The notes under the pieces are model-generated. The model saw only the letters and a program-made list of their open reading frames with translations. It was not told where the DNA came from and did not search any database. From the NCBI GenBank assembly GCA_902500695.1, contig CABVRQ010000101.1, positions 1 to 6,379 of the forward strand: a stretch of 6,379 bases of DNA. Direction: 5' to 3'. Both the position numbers and the translations under genes were made by a program. Source of the DNA: an uncultured Nitrospira sp. (GTDB taxonomy: Bacteria; Nitrospirota; Nitrospiria; Nitrospirales; UBA8639). The first letter of the stretch is position 1, and the number at the start of each line of letters is the position of its first letter. Of the stretch, positions 5,735 through 6,379 are shown one piece after another.

Positions 5735-6379
5735 TCATATGGCTGCACTCTCCACCCTGGGGAGTGGGTTCAATACGACAAGAGGAGGAATCGGTTCCTG
5801 ATAGGAATTGAGATACGCATGATGATCATGCATCGTGGCCCCTTCAGGAAGCATGTCATAGAGCGAACCCAGTTTCCCTCTGATTTTTCTGGCATAGAAC
5901 CTTGGGAGTTCTAATGTTTCCCCTTCCAGAAAGTTTCGGACCGACACATTCGTATCCATGAGTCCTCTGATCTTGGTGTGATACTTGATCCGGCCAAACC
6001 CTTCACTCGACACCGAGCGGATGAAATTAAACCATTTGGGAATCCAGCCACGATTCAGCATCACCCGCTTGGCAATCATCGGCCAGGAAAACGCATGCCG
6101 GGATAGATCCACCACATGATCATAAAATTCAGGCCAGGCGTAATGTTTGGGACGCACATTCATCGCATGATTGTTATCGAGAAAATGAAAGGGAAAGGGC
6201 AACACCCGCCCATCCCGTTGCAATTCCCGATTAAAAGGCGCGGCTTGGCCAAATGCCGTAAGCAAGGAGAATGCGGGGAAGGCTCCTGGTGCTAGATCAC
6301 AAAATTGTTTGGTGAGTTCAAAAGGTTCCGGACCCTGATCGGAATCCAATCCCAGGACAAAATTGACCTGGACATAGGG
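5735..6379 (-). CDS. B12-binding-type radical SAM protein, C-terminal part (5' end outside window)
   Basis: 214 residues are visible before the TGA at 5735-5737. The frame continues past the window edge, so the apparent TTG start at 6349 is not real. The first residues, VNFVLGLDSDQGPEPFELTKQF, match the late strand and following helix of the radical SAM barrel in the B12-binding subgroup (typically F-x-x-G-hydrophobic-D-x-D). After it come SLLTAFGQAAPFNREL and a C-terminal extension rich in aromatic and basic residues (RPKHYAWPEFYDHVV, NRGWIPKWFNFIRS). The CxxxCxxC cluster motif and the cobalamin domain would lie outside the window, so the assignment rests on this C-terminal pattern. Related enzymes act in lipid, hopanoid or cofactor modification, but the substrate cannot be told here. 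It precedes the desaturase on the same strand, which could hint at a lipid-related role. Confidence 0.75.
   Translation of the reverse strand, partial: PYVQVNFVLGLDSDQGPEPFELTKQFCDLAPGAFPAFSLLTAFGQAAPFNRELQRDGRVLPFPFHFLDNNHAMNVRPKHYAWPEFYDHVVDLSRHAFSWPMIAKRVMLNRGWIPKWFNFIRSVSSEGFGRIKYHTKIRGLMDTNVSVRNFLEGETLELPRFYARKIRGKLGSLYDMLPEGATMHDHHAYLNSYQEPIPPLVVLNPLPRVESAAI

Overview
The window looks like a bacterial chromosome segment. The first ~3.5 kb runs near 58-60% GC where I counted sample lines. Much of the stretch from about 3.58 to 5.7 kb is nearer 42-46%. The gene set does not fix the organism. A class GN sortase with one dedicated target is the arrangement described for marine and other Gram-negative Proteobacteria. 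The neighbouring genes (an extradiol-dioxygenase-like VOC protein, an ABM-domain protein, a FADS-type desaturase and a B12-type radical SAM protein) would also suit a Nitrospira-like genome. I treat the host as an undetermined Gram-negative bacterium.

Plus-strand block, 1-2796. A likely upstream gene ends at 77 with an ATGA overlap. Next comes a 704-residue secreted VIT/VWA protein with a C-terminal sorting signal (a WPQTA motif, a hydrophobic segment, then a short tail). A class GN sortase follows, starting inside the stop codon of the target gene (GTGA overlap). The substrate and its transpeptidase are therefore translated from one message. The protein would be exported, embedded through its C-terminal helix, then cut and joined by the sortase to an acceptor that is still unknown for Gram-negative envelopes.

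Convergence zone, 2797-3023. No gene is recognised here, and no clear terminator is seen although the flanking genes converge.

Minus-strand block, 3024-6379. Reading in the direction of transcription (from 6379 down), it holds the C-terminal part of a B12-type radical SAM protein, a membrane acyl desaturase with three histidine boxes, a small unrecognised protein with an ambiguous start, an antibiotic-biosynthesis-monooxygenase (ABM) domain protein and a VOC-family protein. Gaps of 130-180 bases separate most of them, so they need not form one operon. Two of the gaps contain repeats placed like operators: an imperfect tandem repeat ahead of the ABM gene and an inverted repeat ahead of the desaturase. 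The most interesting system is the sortase-target pair. The rest is mostly ordinary accessory metabolism.
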